Of a DNA stretch of 64,000 nt, positions 44,588-54,297 are shown piece after piece (position 1 is the first letter of the stretch; each line of letters starts with the position of its first letter). The notes under the pieces are model-generated. The model was not told the DNA's origin. It did not search any database and saw only the letters and a program-made list of their open reading frames with translations. The stretch comes from Clostridium sp. Marseille-P299. GTDB taxonomy: Bacteria; Bacillota; Clostridia; Lachnospirales; Lachnospiraceae. The stretch covers positions 312,501 through 376,500 of the forward strand of contig NZ_FJVE01000006.1 in assembly GCF_900078195.1 (NCBI RefSeq). The letters run 5' to 3'. Made by a program: the position numbers and the translations under genes.

Positions 44588-45218
44588 ACATTTTTCCTCC
44601 TTATTAATTATTTCCCCTGAAATTGATAATGTATATCAAAAATTGCTGTTTTCTAAAAACATACTTGTTATCTTTCAATACTACTTTATTGTTTTTAATA
44701 AATTTACAGAATTTTTAATATATTTGTATAATAATACTACTTTTGGAAAAAATCAATGAATTTACAATATATTTCGACATTATTTTTAAATAATTTACAT
44801 TTTAAATAATTTTTCTTCTCAAAACAAAGAGTTTTACCTATTAGCTCTCACAATTTGCAATAAAATAAAAAGAGTTTTGCACAATTTACAAATCAAACTG
44901 CACAAAAACTCCTTTTTAAATGATTCAAATTTAGTATTATCTTATTATTTGTTAATTAGGTATTATTAAATTACTATTTTTTAACATTAGAAATCGAATA
45001 TTCATAAGTTGACTTCGATTGTTTATTAGATTTAAGTATAAATATACACTTCCAAACTAACAATTATTAAACCTAAAAACTAGATTCCGATATGCTTTTC
45101 TAAAAAATCTTCTTCTTCCGTTCCCCGCAAATTCCTCATTACGTACTATTTATAATCTTCTTTCCATTTCATTTTAGATCTTTTATTCAAGATTTAACCT
45201 AACACAACAAATAATAAC
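44588..45218. other. Gene-free stretch of about 630 bp
   Basis: It contains the hairpin at 44867-44917 and the esterase promoter region. No credible frame with a ribosome site, repeat or RNA gene was found in the rest. Confidence 0.45.
44867..44917. terminator. Hairpin, probable terminator
   Basis: AAAAAGAGTTTTG-type stem with CAAAAACTCCTTTTT. It may end the ECF-ABC operon, although 300 bp past its last stop. Confidence 0.5.
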
Positions 45219-46364
45219 CTATCCTTTGTCTAAAAGATCCTCACGTTCATATTTAAGCTTCAATCCATACAACAATATCAATACAATAAATAAATTACAA
45301 AACCAAGCAATCCATTCATACCCATGAAACGAAGTATATAGATTCCCCTCCATAAACCACTCTCCACATTGAATCCATAAAATTGAAGGATTAAATAATA
45401 TTAAAACATCAAATAATGTCCCCGTTTTCACATCCATCGCGGTAATCAACAGTAACAAACAAAGTGTCACTAACCCAAGGAAGGATAAGTAGCTATTTTT
45501 CCAAATCAGCATCATAACTGCTGCAAGAAGTCCCATTAAAGTAATAAAACAAAAAGCAAAGGCTGTACAACATAAAAAATATTCTCCAACTGTTAATGTA
45601 ACATAAGTGACGTACGGATAATATAACATTCCCCTTACCTCAGCCATTAAACCACTACTAATAGGGGTTTTTAACACTCCATCATAAGGAAATACTAAAA
45701 AGTAAATTGCAAATACGATTAAAAATAAAAATACACTAATGAGTATTCCTACCAAAAGTCCTGCTACAACTTCTTTCATCAACCTTTTCCTACCGATTTT
45801 ACTACTGTAAACAATGTCTAATGTATGGTGAATACGATCATAATCCATTGCTATAATAACACTAAGAACAATCAATACACTCATTTGTAGTAACACAATC
45901 TTAAACATCGTACCAAATAAAAATGAATGCATGCGATACCAGTCGCCAGGAAAAAATCCTCCATCTGCTTCGTTCGTAGATGTAATCTGCTCTACCCTAG
46001 TTTGTAACTTTTCATAGCAATTATCTACAAACTCCTTTAGATTTCCTTTTAACGTAAGCCCTTGTAACTCTTCTTTTCTCTCTTTTAATGAAATCATATC
46101 AAATCCATCATAAACCGATTTTCGATACGCTGCCCTTAGTGAAAAATCTTGTACCACCGGATTCGTTGTTTCATTTAAGGTTTTCAATGATGTTTCAGTT
46201 ATGTACGTACCAGTTTCTTTGATAGCCTCGTTTATTGCTACGATATCATCTCTATAATACAGATTCGTTCCTATGAATAACAAATCAAAACCAATAAATA
46301 CGACCGCTAAGAACCATAGAATAGGAACCCGAAGAATTTTCTTAAACTCAAATCGAAATACCAT
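45219..46364 (-). CDS. ABC-2 type permease, last gene of the ECF-ABC operon
   Basis: A 381-residue membrane protein: helix 1 near residues 15-33 (ILWFLAVVFIGFDLLFIGTN), a large extracytoplasmic loop of about 120 residues (containing DGGFFPGDWYRMHSF), then five helices (IVLLQMSVLIVLSVIIAMDY to the end). This is the ABC-2 export topology. I start at the ATG at 46364, 10 bp after TAGGAG and 14 bp past the previous stop; the ATG at 46400 would overlap. It works with the permease and ATPase upstream. Confidence 0.8.
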   Translation of the reverse strand: MVFRFEFKKILRVPILWFLAVVFIGFDLLFIGTNLYYRDDIVAINEAIKETGTYITETSLKTLNETTNPVVQDFSLRAAYRKSVYDGFDMISLKERKEELQGLTLKGNLKEFVDNCYEKLQTRVEQITSTNEADGGFFPGDWYRMHSFLFGTMFKIVLLQMSVLIVLSVIIAMDYDRIHHTLDIVYSSKIGRKRLMKEVVAGLLVGILISVFLFLIVFAIYFLVFPYDGVLKTPISSGLMAEVRGMLYYPYVTYVTLTVGEYFLCCTAFAFCFITLMGLLAAVMMLIWKNSYLSFLGLVTLCLLLLITAMDVKTGTLFDVLILFNPSILWIQCGEWFMEGNLYTSFHGYEWIAWFCNLFIVLILLYGLKLKYEREDLLDKG

Positions 46365-46377
46365 ACGCTTCAATCTC

Positions 46378-47652
46378 CTACAACTCTCTACGTTTTTCAT
46401 GTCTAATCATTGCTAATACTACTCCTACCGTAATCACAATAAAACCAATGAGCCAATAAAACTCCCGATATTTACTTCCCTCTTCCAGCATATAAAATGG
46501 CATGTCAAATACCTTCCTGCAAAATAAGACAAACAAAATACCAATAGGAATACTGTAAGCGATAGCAGTAACATAATTTGAAGATAGCTTAGAAACTACA
46601 AAAGCGATCATCCCTGTAGCTACTCCAAAACAGATTGCCATTGCAATAGTAACCAACATATATTGTAAGAATGTCAGGTCAAACCACCATGTAATTGTAA
46701 TGATAGAGGTCATCAAGCAGTTATGAAAAGGTGCAATCTCATGTATATGCAGTACGGTATAAAAAACGATTGCTTGGAGTAGACATAGAAAAGTACTACT
46801 TAAGAAAACTGCTATTCCCTGTTTTTTTATTAATGTTCTGCCTACTTTCGTTGTTAGCAATAAGCTTTCCATATGTGATAATCGGTCTTTCACTAAAAAT
46901 GGAACAATCACTACCAAGCAGCTTATCGCTAATAATATTGCAAAGTATGGAAGTTTCTCAGTAAAATACTGCACGGTTTCTTCCGGTAATAATGACAAAC
47001 CATCCCTTGTATAAATTTCCTTTAAACGCCCTTCATATTGCTTCGTCGGTGTAATCCCTGCTTCTAAATAATATTCTTGCTCCTTTGTCCAATACTCCTT
47101 CCAGTCCTCTTCTGATAAGTTAAAATCTCCGAAATTATCATAAATATCTTTTATGTATTCAATGGACTGATACATAAACGCTTCGTCTTTATGACTATTA
47201 AAAAAGAGCTCATTACGACGATTCTCAAGCGCTACGTAAGTCTGATATTCCACTTTCTGTTCCAATTCATCATTCGTTAAAACTCCGCTTTGCACCTGTC
47301 GATTATATTCAGACACTACATTACTTAATTCGATCCAACGCTCAATAAACGTTTCCCAGGAATCAATACCATATGTCTCACAAAACTCTTTGTCTTCTAA
47401 TATCATTTGATTCCAAATAGGAACCCACTCATCATAGACTTCATCTAAAACAACTCGTTCCTCTGGCTCTATACTAACACCAACACGCTGAATTAAATCT
47501 TTTGATAATTCACAATTTGTAGTTGCTGGATATCCATTGGGATATAAATCAATATTTAGAAACAATAGATAGTACATCACCGTTATAATTCCAAGTAGAA
47601 GCAACACCTTAATATTGATTATCTTTTTTATTTCATTCCATATTAACTTCAT
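46378..47652 (-). CDS. ABC-2 type permease with large extracytoplasmic domain
   Basis: A 424-residue permease. Helix 1 at about 13-32 (VLLLLGIITVMYYLLFLNI), then an outer domain of about 190 residues rich in Glu, Trp and Tyr (SWETFIERWIELSNVVSEYN), then six helices. The start is the ATG at 47652, 8 bp after GAGG, overlapping the ATPase end by 20 bp (translational coupling). Two such subunits side by side fit a heterodimeric exporter. The outer loops may bind a ligand such as a peptide. Confidence 0.8.
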   Translation of the reverse strand: MKLIWNEIKKIINIKVLLLLGIITVMYYLLFLNIDLYPNGYPATTNCELSKDLIQRVGVSIEPEERVVLDEVYDEWVPIWNQMILEDKEFCETYGIDSWETFIERWIELSNVVSEYNRQVQSGVLTNDELEQKVEYQTYVALENRRNELFFNSHKDEAFMYQSIEYIKDIYDNFGDFNLSEEDWKEYWTKEQEYYLEAGITPTKQYEGRLKEIYTRDGLSLLPEETVQYFTEKLPYFAILLAISCLVVIVPFLVKDRLSHMESLLLTTKVGRTLIKKQGIAVFLSSTFLCLLQAIVFYTVLHIHEIAPFHNCLMTSIITITWWFDLTFLQYMLVTIAMAICFGVATGMIAFVVSKLSSNYVTAIAYSIPIGILFVLFCRKVFDMPFYMLEEGSKYREFYWLIGFIVITVGVVLAMIRHEKRREL

Positions 47653-48514
47653 TTTTCTCATCCTCTTGATATACGCATAAAAAAACATCCTCTAGGTTGG
47701 GCATTTTAGTTTCACAGTTTTTTATTTTTTCCCTACTAAAGAACCTTACTACAGTATGTCCATACTCTTGCCTAGTTGATAGAACTTGATATTCTTCTTC
47801 AAACTGTTCAAATTCTTCATTCGCCACAACTGTTTCATATATTTTTCCTTCAAAACGTTCACAAATATTTTGTACCGTGTCTTTGCAATATAATCGTTTA
47901 TCCTTAATGAGAATCACTTCATTTGCAATGGATTCAATGTCTGATACAATATGCGTAGATAAAATAACAATTCGGTCTTTTGACAAACTTGAAATAATAT
48001 TACGAAATCTTACTCGCTCCTTTGGGTCTAAACCTGCAGTTGGTTCATCCAGTACCAAAATAGCCGGATCATTTAACATGGCTTGCGCGATGCCAACTCT
48101 TTGTAACATCCCTCCTGAAAACTTTTTCATTTTCTTTTTCTTTACCTCAGAAAGTCCCACCATATGTAACAGATGATCTGTTCTCTCCTTCGCTTCTTTT
48201 TCTGATAACCCTTTTAGTGCAGATAAATACCAAAGATACTGCTCTGGGGTATTATTTTTATAATATCCAAACTGCTGGGGTAGATATCCAATAAGATCTC
48301 TATATTCAGCTCCCATTTGCCTTATTTCTCGTCCGTTATATAAAATTTCTCCTTTGGTTGGAAACAATAGGGTCGTTATCATCTTAATTAGTGTTGTTTT
48401 CCCTGCCCCATTGGGAGCTAGCAACCCATACAAACCTTGTTTTAACTCTAAATTAATATCTTTTACCGCCGTAAAGTCCTTATATTTCTTTGTAACATTA
48501 TTTAACGTTAACAT
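47633..48514 (-). CDS. ABC transporter ATP-binding protein of the ECF-ABC operon
   Basis: A 293-residue ATPase powering the two permeases. Walker A is APNGAGKTTLIKM (Ala in place of the usual first Gly), the Q-loop is IGYLPQQFGYYKN, the signature is FSGGMLQRVGIAQAML, Walker B is ILVLDEPTAGLDP and the H-loop is ILSTHIVSDIE. The C-terminal 80 residues are the BcrA/CcmA-type extension. The start is the ATG at 48514, overlapping the stop of the upstream gene; the longer frame to 48574 lacks a site. Close relatives are in bacitracin- and lantibiotic-export systems, but the substrate here is unknown. Confidence 0.92.
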   Translation of the reverse strand: MLTLNNVTKKYKDFTAVKDINLELKQGLYGLLAPNGAGKTTLIKMITTLLFPTKGEILYNGREIRQMGAEYRDLIGYLPQQFGYYKNNTPEQYLWYLSALKGLSEKEAKERTDHLLHMVGLSEVKKKKMKKFSGGMLQRVGIAQAMLNDPAILVLDEPTAGLDPKERVRFRNIISSLSKDRIVILSTHIVSDIESIANEVILIKDKRLYCKDTVQNICERFEGKIYETVVANEEFEQFEEEYQVLSTRQEYGHTVVRFFSREKIKNCETKMPNLEDVFLCVYQEDEKNEVNME

Positions 48515-49269
48515 AACACTCTTACTTCCTCCTTCATAACTTGATTTACTGCTTTCACAAATAAGCACATCCAAATCACTCCTGCTATAAAATGAACAAT
48601 TGTTGGAACAGTAATCAACAATAGTTCTGTAATTCTATTTCCAAAGTTATAAAGGCCAATACAAGTAGTAATCCAAATTACTAACAATACAATCAAACCT
48701 CGTACACCTTGACTTCTTTTTGTAATTAATAATGATAAATAAGCAAATAAAAATAAAAATGAAAAGCCAACTCCTGCCGTTGAAATACTAAGTTCTACCA
48801 CCGATCTAGCATATAAAAATATTATGATATCCATTCCAAGGGCAACGAAACTAAATACTAACATTCGAAAGCTAAGAATCATTGAAAGTGAATACTTACA
48901 ACTCATTTTAAGGGAAACCATTCCTTGCTGCTCTTCTAACCAAATCGTCATTATACTAATAAGTAAATGAAAAAAAGGGAACATTGCAATTACGAGATAT
49001 TCTACTGCTCCCTCTCGTTTACTAAGCATAGTTATAATTGCAATACTAGTTAGGAAAAATAATAATCCTGTTAGTAAAAACACCACTCCTGATTGATAAA
49101 AAATATTTTTAATGCCGATTTGTTTTAAAAGATGAAAGACACTAAACACTGAATCCTTATCCCTTGGTAATGATTGCTCTACGATCATATGAATCCTTTG
49201 CTGTTTTTCCCACTCACTTGGATAAGGAATATCATCTTCTGAAATAGTATACTTCTGCTCTTTATTCAT
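48508..49269 (-). CDS. Membrane partner of the ECF sigma factor (probable anti-sigma)
   Basis: A 253-residue protein with a cytoplasmic N-terminal region of about 50 residues (ISEDDIPYPSEWEKQQRIHM) and about six membrane helices. It has no zinc finger, unlike classic anti-sigma proteins. The ATG at 49269 overlaps the sigma stop by 8 bp, the typical arrangement of sigma/anti-sigma pairs, and this context is the main evidence. The sequence itself is not recognised. Confidence 0.62.
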   Translation of the reverse strand: MNKEQKYTISEDDIPYPSEWEKQQRIHMIVEQSLPRDKDSVFSVFHLLKQIGIKNIFYQSGVVFLLTGLLFFLTSIAIITMLSKREGAVEYLVIAMFPFFHLLISIMTIWLEEQQGMVSLKMSCKYSLSMILSFRMLVFSFVALGMDIIIFLYARSVVELSISTAGVGFSFLFLFAYLSLLITKRSQGVRGLIVLLVIWITTCIGLYNFGNRITELLLITVPTIVHFIAGVIWMCLFVKAVNQVMKEEVRVLC

Positions 49270-49810
49270 CGAGTTTTATCTCCTTTCTAAGAGTACGAAT
49301 CGTCTGATAATATCTGGTTTTTACCGTCGATTCGTGGATTTGTAATATTTCAGAAATCTCTGCAAATGTCCGATTTTCAAACCATTTCATCTGAAATATC
49401 TGAATTAATGTAGAATCTAGCTTCGCTAAAGTATCCATAACCTCTCTGACTGTTTCTTTCTTTAAAAGGCTAGGAACAAAATCATCCGATATGGCCTTGG
49501 TCGTTTCGTCTAGCTCTATTGTAAGAATTGCATTTTTATAGGTGCGACTACGATAATAATCTGTAATTCGATTACTAGCAATATGATACAACCATGTTCG
49601 AAATTCTGCCTTTTTATAATCGTAGCTATGGATTCCTCGCAACATATTATAAAAAATATCTTGCGTCAAATCTTTGGTTAGCTCTTCTTCTACAGTTTGC
49701 CTATAGACATAAGCAAATATTTCTCGGTAGTAACGTTCTACTAATAGATTAGCGGCTTCCCGATCGCTTTTTTTCTTAATTCTCTTAACTAGTTTTTTAT
49801 CATTTGACAT
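49262..49810 (-). CDS. ECF RNA polymerase sigma factor, first gene of the ECF-ABC operon
   Basis: A 182-residue group-4 sigma factor: region 2 includes EELTKDLTQDIFYNMLRGIH and EFRTWLYHIASNRITDYYRS; region 4 carries the helix-turn-helix RTFAEISEILQIHESTVKTR and ends YQTIRTLRKEIK. The start is the ATG at 49810, 5 bp after AGGAGG. An ECF-type promoter with the CGTATA -10 element lies 50-75 bp upstream, so it likely controls its own operon, which includes the ABC exporter. The signal is unknown. Confidence 0.9.
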   Translation of the reverse strand: MSNDKKLVKRIKKKSDREAANLLVERYYREIFAYVYRQTVEEELTKDLTQDIFYNMLRGIHSYDYKKAEFRTWLYHIASNRITDYYRSRTYKNAILTIELDETTKAISDDFVPSLLKKETVREVMDTLAKLDSTLIQIFQMKWFENRTFAEISEILQIHESTVKTRYYQTIRTLRKEIKLDE

Positions 49811-49857
49811 GCTCTCCTCCTGATCAGAAGTTTTCATTTAAGAACGTTCTATCTATA

Positions 49858-49885
49858 TATACGAAGTTATTTTTAAATAGTTTGA
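49858..49885 (-). promoter_or_regulatory. ECF-type promoter of the sigma-ABC operon
   Basis: On the minus strand TCAAAC (49880-49885), 16 bp, CGTATA (49858-49863), close to the TGAAAC-N16-CGTATA pattern of extracytoplasmic-function sigma factors. Confidence 0.68.
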
Positions 49886-49951
49886 AAAAATTATAATTAT
49901 TTTATCATGTTCCCTTGGGATAGGATAGAACCTTACAAGTTAAGACCAAAA

Positions 49952-50001
49952 AAGGAGAATATACAAGTGCCTTCGTTTCCAAAGTCAGTTGTATTCTCCT
50001 T
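49952..50001 (-). terminator. Rho-independent terminator
   Basis: AAGGAGAATACAA / TTGTATATTCTCCTT stem followed on the minus strand by TTTTTT. It ends the lipoprotein unit on its right. Confidence 0.82.
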
Positions 50002-50038
50002 CTTGTTATAATTAATTTTTTACTGTTATACGATTGCT

Positions 50039-50155
50039 TTATCCCCATACATCTCTATTTGCCAAATATATGGGTTCTATTTTATCTACTGCATATTTCA
50101 TTATTATTTTTAATCTAGTCGCCATACCAATGCATCTATATCTTTCATCAATCAT
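50039..50155 (-). CDS. 38-codon open frame after the lipoprotein gene (small gene or relic)
   Basis: It begins 4 bp after the lipoprotein stop and encodes a protein-like sequence (IDERYRCIGMATRLK, IIMKYAVDKIEPIYL, ANRDVWG). No ribosome site is visible, so it may be the tail of a lost gene. Function is unknown. Confidence 0.3.
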   Translation of the reverse strand: MIDERYRCIGMATRLKIIMKYAVDKIEPIYLANRDVWG

Positions 50156-50159
50156 AATA

Positions 50160-50735
50160 TCATTTTAAAATCAAATCTTTGTATACTACATAATGATCTA
50201 TCGCATCTCCAAATTGAGAACTAAACATTCCATGTTCAATATCATCCCAAGTAACTGAATTATCATTAACTAGAACATAATAAGTGTAATCAGAAAATAA
50301 TGCACTTGCATTGTTTGGTTGACCCTCATACTTCATCATATATTTATATTCATTCGTAATCATCTGACCATCTTCAAAGCCCTCAATCTTATATTTTTCT
50401 CCATCATAGCTCAAATCTTTGATATAAAGCATAGGATAGTCATCTTTTATTTGCTCATAATACTCCTTAGAGTAGGTTGAAGGATTACCGAGTGTATAAT
50501 AGAATGCTAATCTAATTGTTGCTGATTTTCCCTTTTCTGTCGCCCTAATAAAATCATCCCAAAATGACTGGCCATACGTTATGTCACCATCTTCGTACAC
50601 AACGCAACCATCGGACTTTGCATCCTCTAGGCTATAATCATCGGGAATAGCATCCAAAGAAACTCTTTCAGTATTTTTTGAACAAGCGGTTAAAATTAAG
50701 ATAAAAGCGAAAAACATAACTAATAATTTTCTCAT
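50160..50735 (-). CDS. Lipoprotein, DUF4362-like
   Basis: A 191-residue exported lipoprotein. The signal peptide ends in the lipobox ILTAC (Cys at about residue 18). The mature part starts with IPDDYSLEDAKSDGCVVYED, then GQSFWDDFIRATEKGKSATI, a pattern I associate with DUF4362. It should be tethered to the outer face of the membrane; the function is unknown. The start is the ATG at 50735 after GAGGTG, not the upstream GTG at 50750. Confidence 0.75.
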   Translation of the reverse strand: MRKLLVMFFAFILILTACSKNTERVSLDAIPDDYSLEDAKSDGCVVYEDGDITYGQSFWDDFIRATEKGKSATIRLAFYYTLGNPSTYSKEYYEQIKDDYPMLYIKDLSYDGEKYKIEGFEDGQMITNEYKYMMKYEGQPNNASALFSDYTYYVLVNDNSVTWDDIEHGMFSSQFGDAIDHYVVYKDLILK

Positions 50736-50770
50736 TTCATAACACCTCACTATTGCTATAGATATGAATA

Positions 50771-51304
50771 TTAACTATTGATTTTTACCCAATGTTGAAA
50801 GAAATGATTTTCTACTCTTACAATATCGGCTAATTCAAAACCATTTTCTGCACATAGCTCCTTAAAATAATCACAACTTTGCATTGCATCAGGTTTTATA
50901 ATTCCAAAAGTCGTTTGAATCATTCTACCATTTGCATCAATATTTAAATCAACGATGTACGGACTATTTCCTTCAGTTTCTTGTAAAATATCAGTATCCC
51001 AAATATAAAGATTACCACCGTTTTTTAAAACTCTATAAATCTCACGTATCACTTTTCTATGTTTATTTTTTTCTATATACATAAATGAGTAAAAAGCTGT
51101 TACATTCTGAAAGTATTCTTCTTCAAATGACATCTCACTTGCATCCATTACCATTTTCTCACATGCATAAGGTAGCTCATCTAATTCGTCTTTTCTATAA
51201 TCAATTGCGATTACATTTTCACCATAAATACTGCTTATAACGCCTTCTCCACCACCTCCAATATCAAGTATTTTATCTTGTATATTTTTTTCTATTTTTA
51301 TCAT
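50771..51304 (-). CDS. Class I SAM-dependent methyltransferase
   Basis: A 177-residue methyltransferase. Motif I is KILDIGGGGEGVIS near residues 12-25, motif II DYRKDELDELP, and the post-I region FYSFMYIEKNKHRKVIREIY with VLKNGGNLYIWD as motif III. The N-terminal domain is very short, so the acceptor is unclear; small molecules are the usual targets of this class. The start is the ATG at 51304 after GGAGG, not the TTG of the longer frame. It is separated from the lipoprotein by 35 bp and probably cotranscribed with it. Confidence 0.85.
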   Translation of the reverse strand: MIKIEKNIQDKILDIGGGGEGVISSIYGENVIAIDYRKDELDELPYACEKMVMDASEMSFEEEYFQNVTAFYSFMYIEKNKHRKVIREIYRVLKNGGNLYIWDTDILQETEGNSPYIVDLNIDANGRMIQTTFGIIKPDAMQSCDYFKELCAENGFELADIVRVENHFFQHWVKINS

Positions 51305-51716
51305 AATCTCCTCCAAAATTATGTTCTCTCCTGAATAAAAAGCATTACTGCTAGCTTATCAATTTAAAAAAGTAGTGAAATTCATCATAATTAGATCTTA
51401 TATTATTTTATCATACTTTACATTGCATTTCTATATTTTTCCAATTTTATAATCATTTCAAGCTAATTAATAAATTTTTATAGTATAACATCAAAATTCC
51501 AAAATCCCATATTTGAGCAATAACTTATTTAATTTACAATTAAATCACTATAAGCCATTCACTATTTGTATGTAACATTAAAAAGAATGATATTTATATT
51601 TTAATTTGTGGTAAAATATAATTGAATCAAGATTCTAGATTAAATTATATAATTAAATACCAAATCTGTTGGTTATTTTAAATAATATTTAAATTGTTTA
51701 AGTAGGAGGATAAAAA
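51305..51716. other. Divergent intergenic region, about 400 bp
   Basis: Extremely AT-rich, with no supported gene or RNA. A TATAAT-like element near 51617 could serve the YciI gene, but the -35 is unclear. Confidence 0.4.
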
Positions 51717-52013
51717 ATGAAATATTTTATTGTTGAAGGAAATATAATAGACGCTGAAAAAATGACAGATGGAATTATGAAAGAACATATGGCATATACG
51801 GGGAAGGCTATGGAGGAAGGAATGTACTTAATGTCTGGTTTGAAAGCAGATATGAGCGGTGGTATATTTATTATTAAATCCGAATCTCTAGAAAGTTTAG
51901 AAAATTACTTATCGAAAGAACCTTTTAAAATGAATGGGATACAAGATTATAGAATATTAGAGTTTAATTCTCATTATTTTAATCCATCAGCAGATGAGTG
52001 GTTTAGCAACTAA
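51717..52013 (+). CDS. YciI-like protein
   Basis: A 98-residue protein of the YciI/YCII (dimeric ferredoxin-like) fold. The family's His-containing MKEHMAYTGKAMEEGMYLMS helix, the GGIFIIKSESLESLENYLSK region and the proline-phenylalanine (KEPF) turn are visible. No catalytic role is established for most members. GTAGGAGG precedes the ATG by 7-8 bp. It is a single gene with its own terminator. Confidence 0.85.
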   Translation: MKYFIVEGNIIDAEKMTDGIMKEHMAYTGKAMEEGMYLMSGLKADMSGGIFIIKSESLESLENYLSKEPFKMNGIQDYRILEFNSHYFNPSADEWFSN

Positions 52014-52040
52014 TACAGTTTTGAATTAAATTTTACTAAG

Positions 52041-52068
52041 CAGTCATTTCAAAAAATGACTGATTTTT
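52041..52068 (+). terminator. Rho-independent terminator of the YciI gene
   Basis: CAGTCATTT / AAATGACTG stem followed by ATTTTTC, 28 bp past the stop. Confidence 0.88.
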
Positions 52069-52166
52069 CTAACTCCTAGAAAGATATAATAAAGTATCAC
52101 GAATAATAGAACAGATATTCTTATTACCCGTTTTTTCGAAATATATTTAGAATATATTATGAAAAA

Positions 52167-52210
52167 AATATCCATAAGATAAGAAGAATTTCTCCTATCC
52201 TATGGATATT
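52167..52210 (-). terminator. Rho-independent terminator of the H-NOX chemoreceptor
   Basis: AATATCCATA / TATGGATATT stem with an inner GATA-rich stem, followed on the minus strand by seven T; 8 bp past the stop. Confidence 0.88.
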
Positions 52211-52217
52211 ATTAATT

Positions 52218-54011
52218 TTATAATTGATATTTAGCCAAATCTTCTTTGAAATTAACGATCATATTTTCAAATACCTCAATAAGGTTTGTTAGATCTGTAA
52301 TTTGGTCTACATAAATAGATACATTGCTATTTGCTTCCTGTGTGGAGGCTGAATTTTCTTCTGCAATCGCTGCTAAATTTTCAATATTCTCAAATAAAGA
52401 AGAAATGTTTTGAGCTTCATTCTTTAAACGAATTGTTGTTTGTACCATCTCTTCAGATACATCCTTAAGATGTTTATTGGATTCATTTGTTGTAACAACA
52501 GCTTCGGAAAGTTTTGTATTTTCTCCTTCAAGCACTCCATATTGAGTATCAATATTGGTAACAATCTCATCAATGCTGCCTAATAAACCAGTTAAACTCT
52601 CATTGATTTGACGTACTGCTGTATTTGTCTCTTCTGAAAGTTTTCTAACTTCTTCTGCAACTACCGCAAAACCCTTACCTGCATCTCCTGCTCTTGCAGC
52701 TTCAATAGAAGCATTAAGTGCTAATAAATTCGTTTGATTTGCTATACTTGATACAATGGTAACAATATTGGTAATATCTTTTGCATTTCCCTGTAAAGTA
52801 AAGCCGCTATTTTTGATACCATTAAATTTATCAAGAACATGATTGATTTCAGTTGCAGTACTTTCTACTTTCTTGAAGCTTGTTTCAATATCTGAAACTG
52901 CACTCTCAATGTCCTCTTTATTCTCATCACTCTTATCTGATATATGATTAATACTTGAAATACTATCATTTAAAATAGTAACAGCATTCTCTGTATCACT
53001 TGCCTGATTTATCGCTGCTGTTGCAACCTGGTCAAGAACTTCTGTAATATCATTGGATGTATTTTGCATCGTCTTAGATATGTTTGAAACAGAGTGATTA
53101 AATGTATACATTTCATCTACAATAGAATGAAATCCTATGAAATCCTTTTGAATATTTTGCTTTATCTTATTAATTTCTAACATATAAGACTCATATTCAT
53201 CATTCGATTTAACTATGGTAGACTCTATGAAATTTCTTTCGCTTAATTTTTCAAGCTCTTTGAAAATTAATTTTTTAGGTCTATTAAAAATAAATGCTGT
53301 AATTAAAGATGAAGCGAAAGCTACAACACCAGTTAATAATGCTTTGAGTGGACTATCAAATAATATAAATCCTGCAAGTGCCACTAAAATTAAATTCAAA
53401 ATTGCTGCTTTTATCGAAACTGACTTAATGATTCCAAAAGAAAAAATATTATTTAAAAAGTATTTCTTTACATTTTGGATTTCTGACTCAAATTTGAGTT
53501 TCAGAATTAACTCACCTTCGGATTTCGATACTTCATCAACTTCAATCTTTTCATTAAAGTATTTTGATACACCACTAATTAAACCTTTTAAATAATTTCC
53601 CATCCCTCGTTTGGATCGGTAAGTAAAATATATCTCATGTGATGATATTGGCGTTACATCTAAAATCGGTGGCTTCGCACCTCTAAAACGCTTCATTACA
53701 ATAACATGTACATCGTTCATTGATTTTAAGAACTGATAAGCGGATTCATGACGGAAAAATCCTGGATAAAGCTTGCTAAATGTTTTCACATTCTCTTCTC
53801 CCATGATGAACCATATTTCATCCTTATTCTTTCCAACAGAATTACCAATGTGCTCTACAATTCCTACTGCTTTTTTATCTTCTACATCTTCTAGTGGTGA
53901 AAAGATATAGGTACTAGATAATCCAAATGCCTTTAGGGCATCATTCACGACGTTGTTTCCGAATAGAATACGACTAGATTCTACCCACGATGAAACTACA
54001 GTACCCTTCAT
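52218..54011 (-). CDS. Chemoreceptor with N-terminal heme H-NOX domain
   Basis: A 597-residue methyl-accepting protein. Residues 1-185 form a cytoplasmic H-NOX (HNOB) domain: [12 protein letters not shown] at the start, heme-ligand His102 ([11 protein letters not shown]), the YxSxR heme-propionate motif as Tyr131, Ser133, Arg135, and Pro115. Trp9, Asn74 and Tyr140 are also present, the distal-pocket residues that hold O2 in the Thermoanaerobacter (Caldanaerobacter) homologue. Two membrane helices (about 200-245) are followed by a cytoplasmic signalling hairpin ([20 protein letters not shown]). It should therefore sense O2 and/or NO and steer CheA. This is the known clostridial Tar4-like architecture. 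It is monocistronic with a terminator. The ATG follows AAGGAGAT. Confidence 0.93.
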   Translation of the reverse strand: MKGTVVSSWVESSRILFGNNVVNDALKAFGLSSTYIFSPLEDVEDKKAVGIVEHIGNSVGKNKDEIWFIMGEENVKTFSKLYPGFFRHESAYQFLKSMNDVHVIVMKRFRGAKPPILDVTPISSHEIYFTYRSKRGMGNYLKGLISGVSKYFNEKIEVDEVSKSEGELILKLKFESEIQNVKKYFLNNIFSFGIIKSVSIKAAILNLILVALAGFILFDSPLKALLTGVVAFASSLITAFIFNRPKKLIFKELEKLSERNFIESTIVKSNDEYESYMLEINKIKQNIQKDFIGFHSIVDEMYTFNHSVSNISKTMQNTSNDITEVLDQVATAAINQASDTENAVTILNDSISSINHISDKSDENKEDIESAVSDIETSFKKVESTATEINHVLDKFNGIKNSGFTLQGNAKDITNIVTIVSSIANQTNLLALNASIEAARAGDAGKGFAVVAEEVRKLSEETNTAVRQINESLTGLLGSIDEIVTNIDTQYGVLEGENTKLSEAVVTTNESNKHLKDVSEEMVQTTIRLKNEAQNISSLFENIENLAAIAEENSASTQEANSNVSIYVDQITDLTNLIEVFENMIVNFKEDLAKYQL

Positions 54012-54297
54012 ATTTATATCTCCTTTGTAATATTATGTATTACCTTAAGTTATTTTATCATATTGCGTTTTTTGTTACAAACATATAATTTAAATATAGC
54101 TAAAGGTTACGCTAAGATAAAATAATTAAATTACTATAATATACAAATTTTAAATCATAAAATATTTATCATAACGCATTTATAGTATAATACATATTTT
54201 GAATTCTCTCAATCTATATTTAAATTTCCTGACTTTTTCTATATACAATTATATAATGTTAAGTATTTTCAAGTTCGTTTCTATCATTTTTATAGAC

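Noticed and set aside
47633..48574. Longer start for the ABC ATPase (to 48574)
   Set aside because: The extra residues are not ATPase-like, overlap the upstream gene and lack a ribosome site; the ATG at 48514 fits the family start.
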